Source: JBBQED01 sp038320345 (GTDB lineage: Bacteria > Bacteroidota > Bacteroidia > AKYH767-A > OLB10). Taken from it: a DNA stretch of 64,000 nucleotides. The DNA lies in the NCBI GenBank assembly GCA_038320345.1, contig JBBQED010000015.1, positions 1 through 64,000 on the forward strand, written 5' to 3'. Made by a program: the position numbers and the translations under genes. The notes under the pieces are model-generated. The model was not told the origin of the DNA. It searched no databases and worked only from the letters and a program-made list of their open reading frames with translations. Below, piece by piece: positions 44,699 through 53,888 of this stretch (positions are counted from its first letter, which is position 1; each line of letters opens with the position of its first letter).

Positions 44699-45355
44699 TT
44701 ACAACTCCGCAAGAATCGTTACACCACCAGTTGTTTTTTGACCTAGCTCCACATTTATTTTTGTACCCAGCGGAAGATAAATATCTACGCGTGAACCAAA
44801 TTTTATGAAACCCATTTCAGCACCTTGGCGAACCATATCATTTTCATGGGGATAATAAACAATTCGCTTTGCAAGAGCTCCTGCAATCTGACGACACATC
44901 ACTGAAGTCTTAGTATCCTTTTGAATAACGATAGTTGTTCTCTCATTTTCAGTGCTCGCTTTAGGATGCCAAGCAACTAAATACTTGCCTTCATGATAAC
45001 GTAGGTAACTAATTTTTCCAGAAACTGGATACCAGTTAGCATGTACATTTATCGGTGACATGAATACAGAAATCTGAAGCCTCTTGTCTTTGAAGAATTC
45101 AGGCTCCATGGTTTCTTCTATCACCACTACTTTTCCATCACACGGACAGATCACCAAATTTTCTCCAAGCGATTGATTGCGTTTTGGAAAACGAAAGAAT
45201 TGCAATACTAATAAGAAGAAAACTAAACTTATTCCCAATACGATACTTAGGATAACCGTATTGTTGGCAAAGAACGTATAGGTTAATCCGTTTACCAGTA
45301 AAAAGAAGAGTGTAGTAATACTTAGAATCGTGTAGCCTTCGCGATGGATGGTCAT
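44699..45355 (-). CDS. psd: Phosphatidylserine decarboxylase, short (archaeal-type) form
   Basis: Makes phosphatidylethanolamine. The 218-residue proenzyme starts at the ATG at 45353-45355 (MTIHREGYTILS); a Met seven codons earlier would start at the foot of a hairpin and is less likely. Two membrane helices (about 11-29 and 32-51) are followed by the catalytic domain with VICPCDGKVVVIEET, FMSPINVHANWYP, KASTENERT and the self-cleavage site KFGSRVD, which creates the pyruvoyl group at the Ser. No pssA lies next to it. The hairpin at 45378-45403 separates it from glutamate dehydrogenase. Confidence 0.95.
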   Translation of the reverse strand: MTIHREGYTILSITTLFFLLVNGLTYTFFANNTVILSIVLGISLVFFLLVLQFFRFPKRNQSLGENLVICPCDGKVVVIEETMEPEFFKDKRLQISVFMSPINVHANWYPVSGKISYLRYHEGKYLVAWHPKASTENERTTIVIQKDTKTSVMCRQIAGALAKRIVYYPHENDMVRQGAEMGFIKFGSRVDIYLPLGTKINVELGQKTTGGVTILAEL

Positions 45356-45377
45356 GATAGAGGGGCGTTTAAGCATA

Positions 45378-45403
45378 AAGCGCAGAGAAAAATCTCTGCG
45401 CTT
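45378..45403 (-). other. Long perfect hairpin between gdh and psd
   Basis: AAGCGCAGAGA, loop of four, TCTCTGCGCTT: an 11-bp perfect stem. On the minus strand it is followed by TATGCTTAAA rather than a T tract, so it is not a textbook terminator. It may attenuate read-through into psd or mask an upstream psd start codon. It lies 21 bp after the gdh stop. Confidence 0.6.
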
Positions 45404-45424
45404 GAAATAATTTAAGGCTATGAA

Positions 45425-46726
45425 TTAATAACTACCTCGGGAACGAATTCCTTTAGCAACTTTTTCGAGTGCGAAGATATAGGCAGCAATTCGCATAGAA
45501 ACTTTATAATGTTGTGAAACACTCCAAACATTATGGAATGCTTGTTTCATCCAGCGATCCGCACGTTTGTTGATTTCGTCTTCACTGTAATAATATCCTG
45601 TTCGGTTTTGTACCCACTCAAAATAAGATACCGTTACTCCACCACCGTTAGCAAGGATATCTGGAATGAGAATAGCTCCTTTGTTATGTAAAATTTCATC
45701 AGCACCGGCTGTTGTTGGTCCGTTAGCACCTTCTACAATCAGTTTTGCTTTTACATTGTTAGCATTTACAGCAGTGATTTGATTTTCCGTTGCGCAAGGT
45801 GCAAGAATATCTACATTCAGCTCTAACAAATCTTCATTGCTGATTAAATCTCCACCCTTAAATCCTTGCAAAATACCTTTGTTCTGCTCACGGTAGGCAA
45901 TAATTTTTTCAATGTCGAATCCTTTTGGATTAAAAAATGCACCCGTATGATCAGAGATTCCAACCACTTTGATTCCGTGCATTGCAAAATGTTTTGCAGA
46001 GATAGAACCTACGTTTCCGAATCCTTGAACTGCTGCTTTGCATTTCTCTGGTTTCATTTTTAATTTATGCATCGCTTCTAAAGCAGAAGTACAAACACCA
46101 CGACCTGTTGCTTCAACACGTCCTAATGATCCACCCAAATGCAATGGTTTTCCTGTTACAATTCCTGGTGTGAAACTGCCTTTTAGTTTAGAGAACTCAT
46201 CAACGATCCACGCCATTTCACGAGGACCTGTATTCATATCTGGTGCTGGAATATCTTTATCTACTCCAAAAATATCCGACATCGCTACTGTATAAGCGCG
46301 AGTAAGTCTTTCTAATTCGCCTACCGACATTTTATGCGGATCACAATTAATTCCGCCTTTAGCTCCACCGTAAGGAATATCAGCAATGGCACATTTAAAG
46401 GTCATCCATGCAGCAAGTGCTTTTACTTCATCCGCATCAACCGCAGGTGAATAACGAATTCCTCCTTTTGAGGGTCCGAGTGCAGTACTGTGAATTACAC
46501 GGTATCCTTCGAAAGCATGGATAGAACCATCATCCATTTTGATAGGAAGACTCACCTCTACAAGTTTAGAAGGGGTCTTCATTATTTCATAAACGTCAGA
46601 TTCTAGTCCGACGATTTTTGCAGCCACATCAAAGCGTTGAATCATTGCTTCAAATGGGTTAGTTGAATCCTTTACAGGAGCTGCTTGTTTCAACTTTGAT
46701 TTTTTGGTGATAGCTGTTACTGCCAT
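45425..46726 (-). CDS. gdhA: Glutamate dehydrogenase
   Basis: Interconverts glutamate and 2-oxoglutarate plus ammonium. The 433-residue product starts at the ATG at 46724-46726 (MAVTAITKK); an earlier TTG at 46807 would lie upstream of the promoter and is excluded. The protein has KGGIRYSPAVDADEVKALA, the catalytic-lysine segment YGGAKGGINCDP, the nucleotide-binding VQGFGNVGS and the C-terminal LANGGGVTVSYFEWVQN. These fit the hexameric ~430-residue NAD-type family (GDH-II). The promoter is one of the best in the window. Works with glnN and icd. Confidence 0.95.
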   Translation of the reverse strand: MAVTAITKKSKLKQAAPVKDSTNPFEAMIQRFDVAAKIVGLESDVYEIMKTPSKLVEVSLPIKMDDGSIHAFEGYRVIHSTALGPSKGGIRYSPAVDADEVKALAAWMTFKCAIADIPYGGAKGGINCDPHKMSVGELERLTRAYTVAMSDIFGVDKDIPAPDMNTGPREMAWIVDEFSKLKGSFTPGIVTGKPLHLGGSLGRVEATGRGVCTSALEAMHKLKMKPEKCKAAVQGFGNVGSISAKHFAMHGIKVVGISDHTGAFFNPKGFDIEKIIAYREQNKGILQGFKGGDLISNEDLLELNVDILAPCATENQITAVNANNVKAKLIVEGANGPTTAGADEILHNKGAILIPDILANGGGVTVSYFEWVQNRTGYYYSEDEINKRADRWMKQAFHNVWSVSQHYKVSMRIAAYIFALEKVAKGIRSRGSY

Positions 46727-46753
46727 GCTATATTTTGTGATGTTATGGGAGGG

Positions 46754-46784
46754 CGAAATTAGCAAATTAACCCCGACCGACAAA
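46754..46784 (-). promoter_or_regulatory. Strong putative gdhA promoter
   Basis: On the minus strand TTTG (46781-46784) and TAATTTCG (46754-46761) are 19 bp apart, a full -33/-7 match, ending 27 bp before the ATG at 46726. Its position rules out translation starts upstream of it. Confidence 0.65.
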
Positions 46785-46834
46785 CGATTAAATCGCCTTA
46801 TTTCCAATGTATTGACCTAAACCACAGGTTTCCT

Positions 46835-47875
46835 TCACTTTACAGAAGCTACAATTTGCTTCACAAAGAGCTTTAAATCTCCTCTCAAAGCGAGTAAATC
46901 GCGCTGAAATGTACTTTGACTACTTCTATATCGATAAAATCCCATGAACCATGCATTGTTGGGCAGATGATCCCCCGGAAATTCAAATCGATATCTTTCA
47001 GGATAGTTGAGGGGTAATTGGTTGATTCCCAATATTAAGTCTTTGATGAAAAAATACTTCTGAAGCTGCATTTTCTGAATATCCTGATCCTTAGCCATAC
47101 TAGAATATAAACTATCCAATTGTTTACAGGCATTTACCATATAATCCCCGTACACTTCTTCATCTTTCTGCCTGCCCGTATATTTCTTTAATTCTTCGGA
47201 TTCACTTCCATATTTTGATCTTAAAAAACGAAGCGCCCCTTGTTCTCCAATAAATGTGGCTAGATTCTCATTATAATCTACACTACCCGGGAGATATACT
47301 GTTGAATGTGTTAATTCATGGATGATGAGTTCTGCCAGATTTCCTTCATTTCTTCTGAGCATATTACTCAGCACCGGATCTCTAAACCACCCTAATGTCG
47401 ACCATCCTCCAGTAGGTGAAAATTCAGTATCATAACCTTCCGCTTTTAATCTATTCTGCTCTGGAATTCCATTGTCACGAATAAAAAATCCCTTGTAGGA
47501 TACTGCTCCCAGAAACGGAAATTTCCATTGATAAGGTTTCATCGAAAAAGCTTCGCAGGCAGTAAGTACCCATAACACTGGTTTCCCTTGCTGATCATAA
47601 AAAGTACTGTAATTTTTAGAGTCTTTTAGTCCTAATGAATCAATAGCGAATTTTCTGATCTCAGCAATCAGTAGAAGTTTACTGCGGATACTATCCGGAC
47701 AAGTAGGATCTGCTAGTACTTCTTCAATGGGTTTTGCATTTTGAATAATATGCATCTGTCCTCGAAGTTGAGCAATACCATAACTGATTAACTCATGGTA
47801 AAGGAGAGCAGAAATTAATAGCAGACCTGTTAACACCAGCAGTACATACCGGATTACTTTTTTTATTTTCATCAT
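46835..47875 (-). CDS. Predicted aminopeptidase (PF10023-type)
   Basis: A 346-residue protein with one N-terminal membrane anchor (about 9-26) and a periplasmic zinc-peptidase domain. The metal site is HELTH in ELIIHELTHSTVYLPGS, with a further ENLATFIGEQGALRFL helix supplying the third ligand (Glu). Also typical of this family are LTACEAFSMKPYQW and PTGGWSTLGWFRDPVLSNM. The ATG overlaps the DUF2723 stop (ATGA at 47872-47875), so the two genes are coupled. Substrate is unknown; a role in the periplasm or secretion is inferred from the anchor. Confidence 0.88.
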   Translation of the reverse strand: MMKIKKVIRYVLLVLTGLLLISALLYHELISYGIAQLRGQMHIIQNAKPIEEVLADPTCPDSIRSKLLLIAEIRKFAIDSLGLKDSKNYSTFYDQQGKPVLWVLTACEAFSMKPYQWKFPFLGAVSYKGFFIRDNGIPEQNRLKAEGYDTEFSPTGGWSTLGWFRDPVLSNMLRRNEGNLAELIIHELTHSTVYLPGSVDYNENLATFIGEQGALRFLRSKYGSESEELKKYTGRQKDEEVYGDYMVNACKQLDSLYSSMAKDQDIQKMQLQKYFFIKDLILGINQLPLNYPERYRFEFPGDHLPNNAWFMGFYRYRSSQSTFQRDLLALRGDLKLFVKQIVASVK

Positions 47876-49779
47876 GCTGGACGGAACAGAAATTCCATTC
47901 TCTTTTTCATCTGTCGTTGAAGTTTTTTGATGCGTTGATAGCTGGCTTCCGATTGATTAAATAATTTGAGGTCACCAGTTTGACGATAGTACGTTCTACT
48001 GAAATCAAGTGCCGCCTCCAAATCAACTAACTTGTCAGCAGCAGCAGGTTCCATGAGTAGTCGTGGAGAATTCAGCCAGTTAAATGGCAATGCAGGAAAT
48101 GTTTTACCTTGTTGTGTTGGGATAGAACTTACAAGGCATCCAGAGATAAATGTGGAGGGAAATACTTGATATTGATTTAACGTAAGATAAGCTTTCGGAT
48201 CTGCCATAAACGCAACATGATTTGAAGTGCAATATGCAAGGATGGCTTTAATGACATCGGTGTAGGAAGCTAGTAATTCCGGATTGTCAAGCGTACAACC
48301 TGTATTGTAAATTTCTAACGGATGGGCAGTACCTAAAAGTTCAATAAAATGATCGTATTCTTTTTGAATGCTTTTATACAACTGAGGATAGTTGTTAGGT
48401 AGTAATTTAAAATGGGTGAATTTCAAATCGTAATTCAACACAATTAAATCAGGACGAAAATTTAAATTATGGCGATAATAATTATAGGTAATAATGGTGG
48501 TCCAGTCAGCAATTAATACAACACTTCCCTTTGGTGCAGAATCATCAAGCGCTTTCATGAGCGATTCACTCACATCATAGTGACGCAAATCCGTTTTTGG
48601 AGCATTTAACCAGGCACCTATCACGAGAAAGATTGGAAAAATATTTTGCATGCGTACATCCCATTGCACTGCTTTCGCCATCCCAACTGGAAGTAAGATC
48701 GCGAGCATAAAAAACGGCATCACCATATAAGCGTCAGTATCTGCTGTCTGGTCGATGCGAAGTTGATAAATCAGTACGATTAAAAAGTAGCCAATAATTG
48801 CAAGTGGAAGACGCCTAAGTTTACGAGCAAAAAGTCCTGTAATTCCTAAGATCAAAAAGGGAATAAATAAAAAAATTTGTTCAAATGAAATTCGCATAAA
48901 GTAGGGAAAGCGCATTGCAACAATTCCGTTTACCGTTTGCTGAGTATTTTTGATCCAAGCTCCTCCACTGATATGGTAAATCAGTCGCTTGAAATTATCA
49001 GGACTTCCAAATGCAAAATAGGAAATGCTTCCTGCTCTTATCATCATACCTACATAAAAAACAAGAGTGATAGTCGCCGTAATTCCTGCGAACATTAAAA
49101 ATTCTTTTCCACGGAAATAGCTATAGAAAGAGGGGCGTTCAACTTGCTTTTTCTTTTTCGTTTCCTGAATCACTTGAAGCCATCCCTTCGGCAAAAGCAA
49201 TGCTAAAAACGGAGTAAATAAAAGCATTGTTAAATGATGATTTGCTAATCCCAATGCTAATCCTATCGCTGCAATGAAATGTCCTGATTTTCGCTCATCG
49301 ATTTCATGTAAAACCAGTCCATAAAATAATATTGCTGTGGCTAAAATTTGAAATCCATATACTTCAATCGAATGCGACCAATGCCAGATTGTACTGCCAC
49401 AAATTGGAGTTAATCCGGTGATGATTGCAATGATGAAATGTGAATGGTTATGTAATTCCGGAAATAATTTTTCCGTAATCTTCCTACTCATTATACTTAG
49501 TAATCCTGCCGCCAATGCAACACAAATGGCCGAAAAAATAACCATCGATGCAAGATGTGAAAGTCCTGTAATTGCAGTTAGCGTACTCCAGCAATAGGAG
49601 CAAAATACATAAGCTGGAAAACCGGGTGCATGTGCAATTCCTGCATAGAAACTTACGAGTGAAAATTCTCCGGCATCAGCAAATCCAAAGGAAGTGAAAT
49701 TAGCATTCATCAGAGAGATGAATAGGGTAATTGCAAAAACTAAGATCGTTTGCAGAGCAGGACTTTTCTTGATCATCAT
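47872..49779 (-). CDS. DUF2723 membrane protein (protein O-mannosyltransferase-like, GT117)
   Basis: A 635-residue protein with about eleven membrane helices in the first ~400 residues and a large periplasmic C-terminal part. The first loop has the family signature FTSFGFADAGEFSLVSFYAGIAHAPGFPAYV, in which Asp/Glu after the first helix are the acceptor-site acids. This family includes TMEM260-type O-mannosyltransferases and bacterial proteins that glycosylate secreted proteins. The downstream gene is the membrane-anchored aminopeptidase, with which it is translationally coupled. It is the first gene of the pair; a -7 box lies just upstream. Confidence 0.9.
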   Translation of the reverse strand: MMIKKSPALQTILVFAITLFISLMNANFTSFGFADAGEFSLVSFYAGIAHAPGFPAYVFCSYCWSTLTAITGLSHLASMVIFSAICVALAAGLLSIMSRKITEKLFPELHNHSHFIIAIITGLTPICGSTIWHWSHSIEVYGFQILATAILFYGLVLHEIDERKSGHFIAAIGLALGLANHHLTMLLFTPFLALLLPKGWLQVIQETKKKKQVERPSFYSYFRGKEFLMFAGITATITLVFYVGMMIRAGSISYFAFGSPDNFKRLIYHISGGAWIKNTQQTVNGIVAMRFPYFMRISFEQIFLFIPFLILGITGLFARKLRRLPLAIIGYFLIVLIYQLRIDQTADTDAYMVMPFFMLAILLPVGMAKAVQWDVRMQNIFPIFLVIGAWLNAPKTDLRHYDVSESLMKALDDSAPKGSVVLIADWTTIITYNYYRHNLNFRPDLIVLNYDLKFTHFKLLPNNYPQLYKSIQKEYDHFIELLGTAHPLEIYNTGCTLDNPELLASYTDVIKAILAYCTSNHVAFMADPKAYLTLNQYQVFPSTFISGCLVSSIPTQQGKTFPALPFNWLNSPRLLMEPAAADKLVDLEAALDFSRTYYRQTGDLKLFNQSEASYQRIKKLQRQMKKRMEFLFRPA

Positions 49780-49796
49780 TCGAAATTTTTAAGAAC

Positions 49797-49804
49797 CGAA
49801 TTTA
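49797..49804 (-). promoter_or_regulatory. Putative -7 box for the DUF2723/aminopeptidase pair
   Basis: The minus strand reads TAAATTCG, matching TAnnTTYG, 17 bp before the ATG of the DUF2723 gene and directly after the T tract of the fadE terminator. Confidence 0.35.
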
Positions 49805-49805
49805 T

Positions 49806-49833
49806 AAAAAAAAGCCCCGGATATTTCCGAGGC
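49806..49833 (-). terminator. Rho-independent terminator of the acyl-CoA dehydrogenase gene
   Basis: On the minus strand GCCTCGGA, loop AATA, TCCGGGGC (8 bp with one mismatch) is followed by eight T residues, 17 bp after the stop codon at 49851. Confidence 0.9.
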
Positions 49834-49850
49834 TCTCATTTCTTTAAGGA

Positions 49851-51638
49851 TTAAAAACAATATTTACCAGCTTCAATTAAAGTGGCTGCAATTCGACGAC
49901 GTGATTCTTTAGTATTTACCGGAGTTGTTTTAGTAAACCGTTTTAATCCCAAGAGCATCATCCTTTGCTCATCACCTTCCGCCATTGAATTAATGGCATT
50001 TTTACCGTTGACTTGAATACGATCTAATGCATCATTCAAATAAACTCTCATGATATCAATTTGATTCGCACATGCTGCTTCTCCTTTCATAGATACCAAC
50101 TTTTGTACGCGGAGTAAAACAGATTCAGTATTGTAAGTATCGATGGCCATGTCAGCGATGTTCATGATAATTTCCTGTTCTTTAGCTAACGTCATCATGA
50201 ATTTCTGTACTGCTGCTCCCGCAACCATCAGTATGCACTTTTTCATATTCGCTACTGCTCTCATTTCCTCTGCAAAAAGTGAAGTGTCAGCATTTCCGAA
50301 TTCAGGAATTGCCATCAGTTCTTTTTGAACATTCATGGCTGGTCCCATCAAGTCCAATTCGCCTTTCATCGCACGCTTTAAAATCATATCTACAGCAAGC
50401 AATCGATTGATCTCATTCGTGCCTTCGAATATTCGATTGATTCGTGAATCACGATACGAACGGTCCATCGGGAAGTCTGCCGAATAACCATATCCTCCAT
50501 ATACCTGAACACCTTCGTCAACTACATAGTCCAACACTTCGGATCCTTCTACTTTCAACATCGCACATTCAACAGCATATTCTTCTGCAGCACCTAATAA
50601 TGCTTCCGCAAAAGATTTTCCATCTGCTAATAACCGTTGCTCCATTTCTTCGATCAGATGACTTACTCGATATAGAGAAGATTCTACTACAAATGTTCGG
50701 ATGGCTTGTTCTGCAATTTTATGACGGATAGCGCCAAATTTTGCAATCGGTAATTTAAATTGTATGCGAGTATTTGCATAATCAATGGTAGAAGTACACA
50801 CTTTTTTACACGCTCCCAATGTTGCAGCTGCCAGTTTAGCTCTTCCAATATTCAAAATATTAAAGGCAATAAGATGTCCTTTTCCTATCGTTCCTAATAC
50901 ATTTTCTGCGGGGATTTTACAATCACTGAAAAATAATTGTCGCGTAGAAGATCCTTTGATTCCCATCTTATGTTCTTCTTCGCCCATACTTAATCCTTCC
51001 GTTCCTTTTTCAACGATGAATCCAGTGAACTTATCTCCGTCAACTTGCGCAAACACTGTGAATACATCTGCAAATCCTGCATTGGTAATCCACATTTTTT
51101 GTCCATTCAAGATATAATGTTTTCCATCAGGAGTTAATACCGCTTTTGTTTTTGCTGCGAGTGCATCTGATCCTGACCCAGGTTCAGTTAAGCAATAAGA
51201 TCCTTTCCATTCTCCAGTCGCTAACTTTGGAAGATATTTTTTCTTTTGTGCTTCAGTGCCAAAATACATGATGGGTAATGTTCCGATTCCTGTATGCGCT
51301 GCCATCGCTACGCTGAAAGAATGACCGCCACCAAGTACTTCCGTGATGAGCATGTTGGTCAGAAAATCTTTTCCTAATCCTCCGTACTCTTCAGGAATCG
51401 TAATTCCTAATAATCCTAACTCACCAGCTTTATCAAGCAATGAGGGCATCAATCCCGGTTCTAACGAATCGATTCGATCTAGATTGGGATAGATGTTTTG
51501 TTCCAGAAAATCATTGGCCATGTCGGCCATCATATGATGCTCTTCGTTGAATTGTTCAGGAATAAAAGTATCCTCAGGACTAGAATTTTTAATGATGAAT
51601 TCTCCTCCTTTGAGTGCAGTTTTAATGCTCGTTTCCAT
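49851..51638 (-). CDS. fadE: Acyl-CoA dehydrogenase (FadE/VLCAD-like)
   Basis: First oxidation of acyl-CoA to enoyl-CoA. The 595-residue protein is longer than a short-chain enzyme, close to the ~594-residue B. subtilis FadE and to VLCAD. Visible motifs: CLTEPGSGSDALAAKT and MWITNAGFADVFTVFAQVDG (FAD and substrate binding), YANTRIQF, VQVYGGYGYSADFPMDRSYRDSRINRIFEGTNEINR with the catalytic Glu at EGTNE. The C-terminal ~150 residues are the extra helical region of the VLCAD group. It is monocistronic with its own terminator; the fadA- and fadN-like genes are ~7-11 kb away on the same strand. Confidence 0.95.
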   Translation of the reverse strand: METSIKTALKGGEFIIKNSSPEDTFIPEQFNEEHHMMADMANDFLEQNIYPNLDRIDSLEPGLMPSLLDKAGELGLLGITIPEEYGGLGKDFLTNMLITEVLGGGHSFSVAMAAHTGIGTLPIMYFGTEAQKKKYLPKLATGEWKGSYCLTEPGSGSDALAAKTKAVLTPDGKHYILNGQKMWITNAGFADVFTVFAQVDGDKFTGFIVEKGTEGLSMGEEEHKMGIKGSSTRQLFFSDCKIPAENVLGTIGKGHLIAFNILNIGRAKLAAATLGACKKVCTSTIDYANTRIQFKLPIAKFGAIRHKIAEQAIRTFVVESSLYRVSHLIEEMEQRLLADGKSFAEALLGAAEEYAVECAMLKVEGSEVLDYVVDEGVQVYGGYGYSADFPMDRSYRDSRINRIFEGTNEINRLLAVDMILKRAMKGELDLMGPAMNVQKELMAIPEFGNADTSLFAEEMRAVANMKKCILMVAGAAVQKFMMTLAKEQEIIMNIADMAIDTYNTESVLLRVQKLVSMKGEAACANQIDIMRVYLNDALDRIQVNGKNAINSMAEGDEQRMMLLGLKRFTKTTPVNTKESRRRIAATLIEAGKYCF

Positions 51639-51868
51639 AGTTGGTAAATTTTAATAAAAGATATACGATGGGATGATGGTTTTGTTCGACTTAACCTCAC
51701 AAATTTGAGTATAACAATTGCTAATAACAAGGAATTGAGGCTACAATATTGTTGATTTCCATCGTTTTCTGTCAAATATTGAATTTTTAATTTGAGAATC
51801 GGAGGTCTTTGCTTTTTTTATGTAAAATCATGTCGTTATTCCTACTTAGTCCTTCGCTCTTAATTCAG

Positions 51869-51876
51869 TAATTTTG
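51869..51876 (+). promoter_or_regulatory. Putative -7 box 4 nt before the Sua5 gene ATG
   Basis: TAATTTTG matches TAnnTTTG exactly and ends 4 nt before the ATG at 51881. The -33 region has no clear TTTG. Confidence 0.45.
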
Positions 51877-51880
51877 AGGC

Positions 51881-52840
51881 ATGCAAACCATTACGGATAC
51901 TGATCTTCATCTCGCAGCAAATTTTCTCGATAATGGGGAACTGATCGCCATTCCTACTGAAACAGTTTATGGTCTTGCTGGTAATGCCCTCAATGATACT
52001 ACTGTGATGAATATTTTTCGGGTGAAGGAACGTCCTGCTTTTGATCCACTAATTGTTCATGTTGCTGATGCTGATGAAGTGATGCATTATGTTGTGGATA
52101 TACCCTTGAGAGCGCAACAACTGATGGAAGCCTTTTGGCCGGGCCCATTAACGATCGTGCTCAAAAAGAAATCTATTATTCCGGATCTCGTGACTTCAGG
52201 ATTGGATACGGTAGGTATGCGAATGCCTTCACATCCCCTGACCTTGGAATTATTAAATCACCTGAAATTTCCTTTGGCAGCTCCTAGCGCAAATCCGTTT
52301 GGATATATTAGTCCTACCTCAGCAAAGCATGTGATGGATCAGCTGAGTGGTAAAATTCCATACATCCTCGATGGTGGAGATTGTAGCGTAGGCTTGGAAT
52401 CAACTATTGTAGGATTTGAAGAAGATCGATGTGTAGTTTATCGTCTCGGGGGACTAACGCTAGAGGCTATCCGAAAAGTAGTTCCCGAATTAGAAATTCA
52501 GGTAAATATCTCGTCGGATCCTAAAGCTCCCGGGATGTTGAAGAGTCATTATGCTCCGCGGAAGCAATTATTGTTCGGTGATTTTAATACGATGAAACAT
52601 CATCTCCGTGCAAAGCGTTGTGCAGTACTTTCTTTTGCGGAAAATGCAGAGGTGAGAGCAAATGCAGTGGTGTTTAAAATGCTTTCCCCAGAAAATAATA
52701 TCGACGAAGCCGCTAGAAATTTATTCGCTGCTCTTCGCGAACTTGACAATGCTGACGTAGATCTGATTATTGCTGAACCTGTTCCTGATTTCGGTCTTGG
52801 TAAAGCAATTAACGATCGTTTGAAGAGAGCAGCAGGTTAA
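51881..52840 (+). CDS. L-threonylcarbamoyladenylate synthase (Sua5 type)
   Basis: Makes the threonylcarbamoyl-AMP needed for the t6A37 tRNA modification. The 319-residue protein has the YrdC domain (1-200) with IPTETVYGLAGNA, KERPAFDPLIVHV, DTVGMRMPSHPLTLEL and LAAPSANPFGYISPTSAKHV, and the extra Sua5 C-terminal domain (about 215-319, starting KAPGMLKSHYAPRK), which is absent from the shorter TsaC. The ATG has a -7 box 4 nt upstream. It converges with the sterol-desaturase-like gene with only 9 bp between the stops. No other t6A gene is in the window. Confidence 0.95.
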   Translation: MQTITDTDLHLAANFLDNGELIAIPTETVYGLAGNALNDTTVMNIFRVKERPAFDPLIVHVADADEVMHYVVDIPLRAQQLMEAFWPGPLTIVLKKKSIIPDLVTSGLDTVGMRMPSHPLTLELLNHLKFPLAAPSANPFGYISPTSAKHVMDQLSGKIPYILDGGDCSVGLESTIVGFEEDRCVVYRLGGLTLEAIRKVVPELEIQVNISSDPKAPGMLKSHYAPRKQLLFGDFNTMKHHLRAKRCAVLSFAENAEVRANAVVFKMLSPENNIDEAARNLFAALRELDNADVDLIIAEPVPDFGLGKAINDRLKRAAG

Positions 52841-52849
52841 TGTAATTTA

Positions 52850-53803
52850 CTAACGGACGAGCATATCCGTAGGAGCATCAAAATTATTACTTGGAAGTTT
52901 TTCAATGCCCATTTGTATGCGGAGTTCTTTCGCAGTTTGTGTGCTTCCATCATGACTCCAGCCTGGTGCCATAAGTAGATATTTTAACCGGATCGACCAG
53001 GGCAAATCTTTTTTTAGATCTTTTGCAAGATCAGAAAATTCATGGGTGATCATTTTTACAGGATGGTTTCGGAACTCCAACTCTTTCGTGATTCCAAATT
53101 TCACCGGCTCTTCTTTTAACTCTTCCTGAAAAGTTCCGAAAATACGATCCCAAATGATTAATACCATTCCCATGTTTTTGTCCAAATAGATGATATTGCT
53201 CGCATGATGCACCCTATGATGTGCTGGACTCACAAACACAGTCTCAAACCACGCCGGCATCTTTTTGATGTATTGCGTATGTACCAATACCCCATATACT
53301 TGAGTCAACGAAAACATAAATAAAATGTCGATCGGTTGAAATCCTAGTAATGCTATCGGTATAAAATAAAGAAAGCGGTAAACAGGTTGTAAAACCGACG
53401 ATCTGAAACCAGTGGTTAGGTTGAATTCCTCAGAAGAATGGTGGGTCACATGAACCGCCCAGAATAACCGGCAGTAATGATCTACCGAATGCTCTACATA
53501 AAAGGCTAGATCCTCTAAAATAAAGAGTAAAAACCAGTAAAGTACGGGCATGGTCCAGGTATCAATCAAACGATGCTTATAAAACCATACTAAAACCAAT
53601 AAGTATATACCTCTGATAATTAGATCAATAGCTGCATTGGAAACGGTAAACCAAATATTAGTAATCGTTTCTCGGATCGAATAATAGCCTTTTGCTCTTA
53701 AATGACTCATAATAATTTCAAACGCAATGACTAAAGCATACAGCGGGGTGCTGATGAGCAATAGAATCTGTTCGTTGAAATTGATTTGTAGTCCGTGAAA
53801 CAT
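52850..53803 (-). CDS. Sterol desaturase/fatty acid hydroxylase superfamily protein
   Basis: A 317-residue membrane enzyme with about five hydrophobic helices. The di-iron His boxes are HSVDH, HVTHHSSE and, in the C-terminal half, HHRVHHASN, the pattern of the FA-hydroxylase superfamily. The family covers sterol desaturases, alkane or fatty-acid hydroxylases and carotenoid-type oxygenases; in Bacteroidota many act on sphingolipids or membrane lipids. The substrate cannot be told. A TATTTTTG box is at 53826-53833 on the minus strand. Confidence 0.9.
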   Translation of the reverse strand: MFHGLQINFNEQILLLISTPLYALVIAFEIIMSHLRAKGYYSIRETITNIWFTVSNAAIDLIIRGIYLLVLVWFYKHRLIDTWTMPVLYWFLLFILEDLAFYVEHSVDHYCRLFWAVHVTHHSSEEFNLTTGFRSSVLQPVYRFLYFIPIALLGFQPIDILFMFSLTQVYGVLVHTQYIKKMPAWFETVFVSPAHHRVHHASNIIYLDKNMGMVLIIWDRIFGTFQEELKEEPVKFGITKELEFRNHPVKMITHEFSDLAKDLKKDLPWSIRLKYLLMAPGWSHDGSTQTAKELRIQMGIEKLPSNNFDAPTDMLVR

Positions 53804-53825
53804 TGGCTAGCTTTAATCGGGATGG

Positions 53826-53833
53826 CAAAAATA
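53826..53833 (-). promoter_or_regulatory. Putative -7 box for the sterol-desaturase-like gene
   Basis: The minus strand reads TATTTTTG, an exact TAnnTTTG match, 22 bp before the ATG. Confidence 0.4.
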
Positions 53834-53888
53834 AGCTTTGTTAGCATTGCCAGCATGATATTTTCCTGAACTAACCAATTTAATAAAT

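Noticed and set aside
46727..46807. N-terminal extension of glutamate dehydrogenase
   Set aside because: The earlier start lies upstream of the strong promoter at 46754-46784, and the family begins near MAVTAITKK.
50785..51117. A 110-codon plus-strand frame inside the acyl-CoA dehydrogenase gene
   Set aside because: It is a shadow of the conserved fadE reading frame on the opposite strand.
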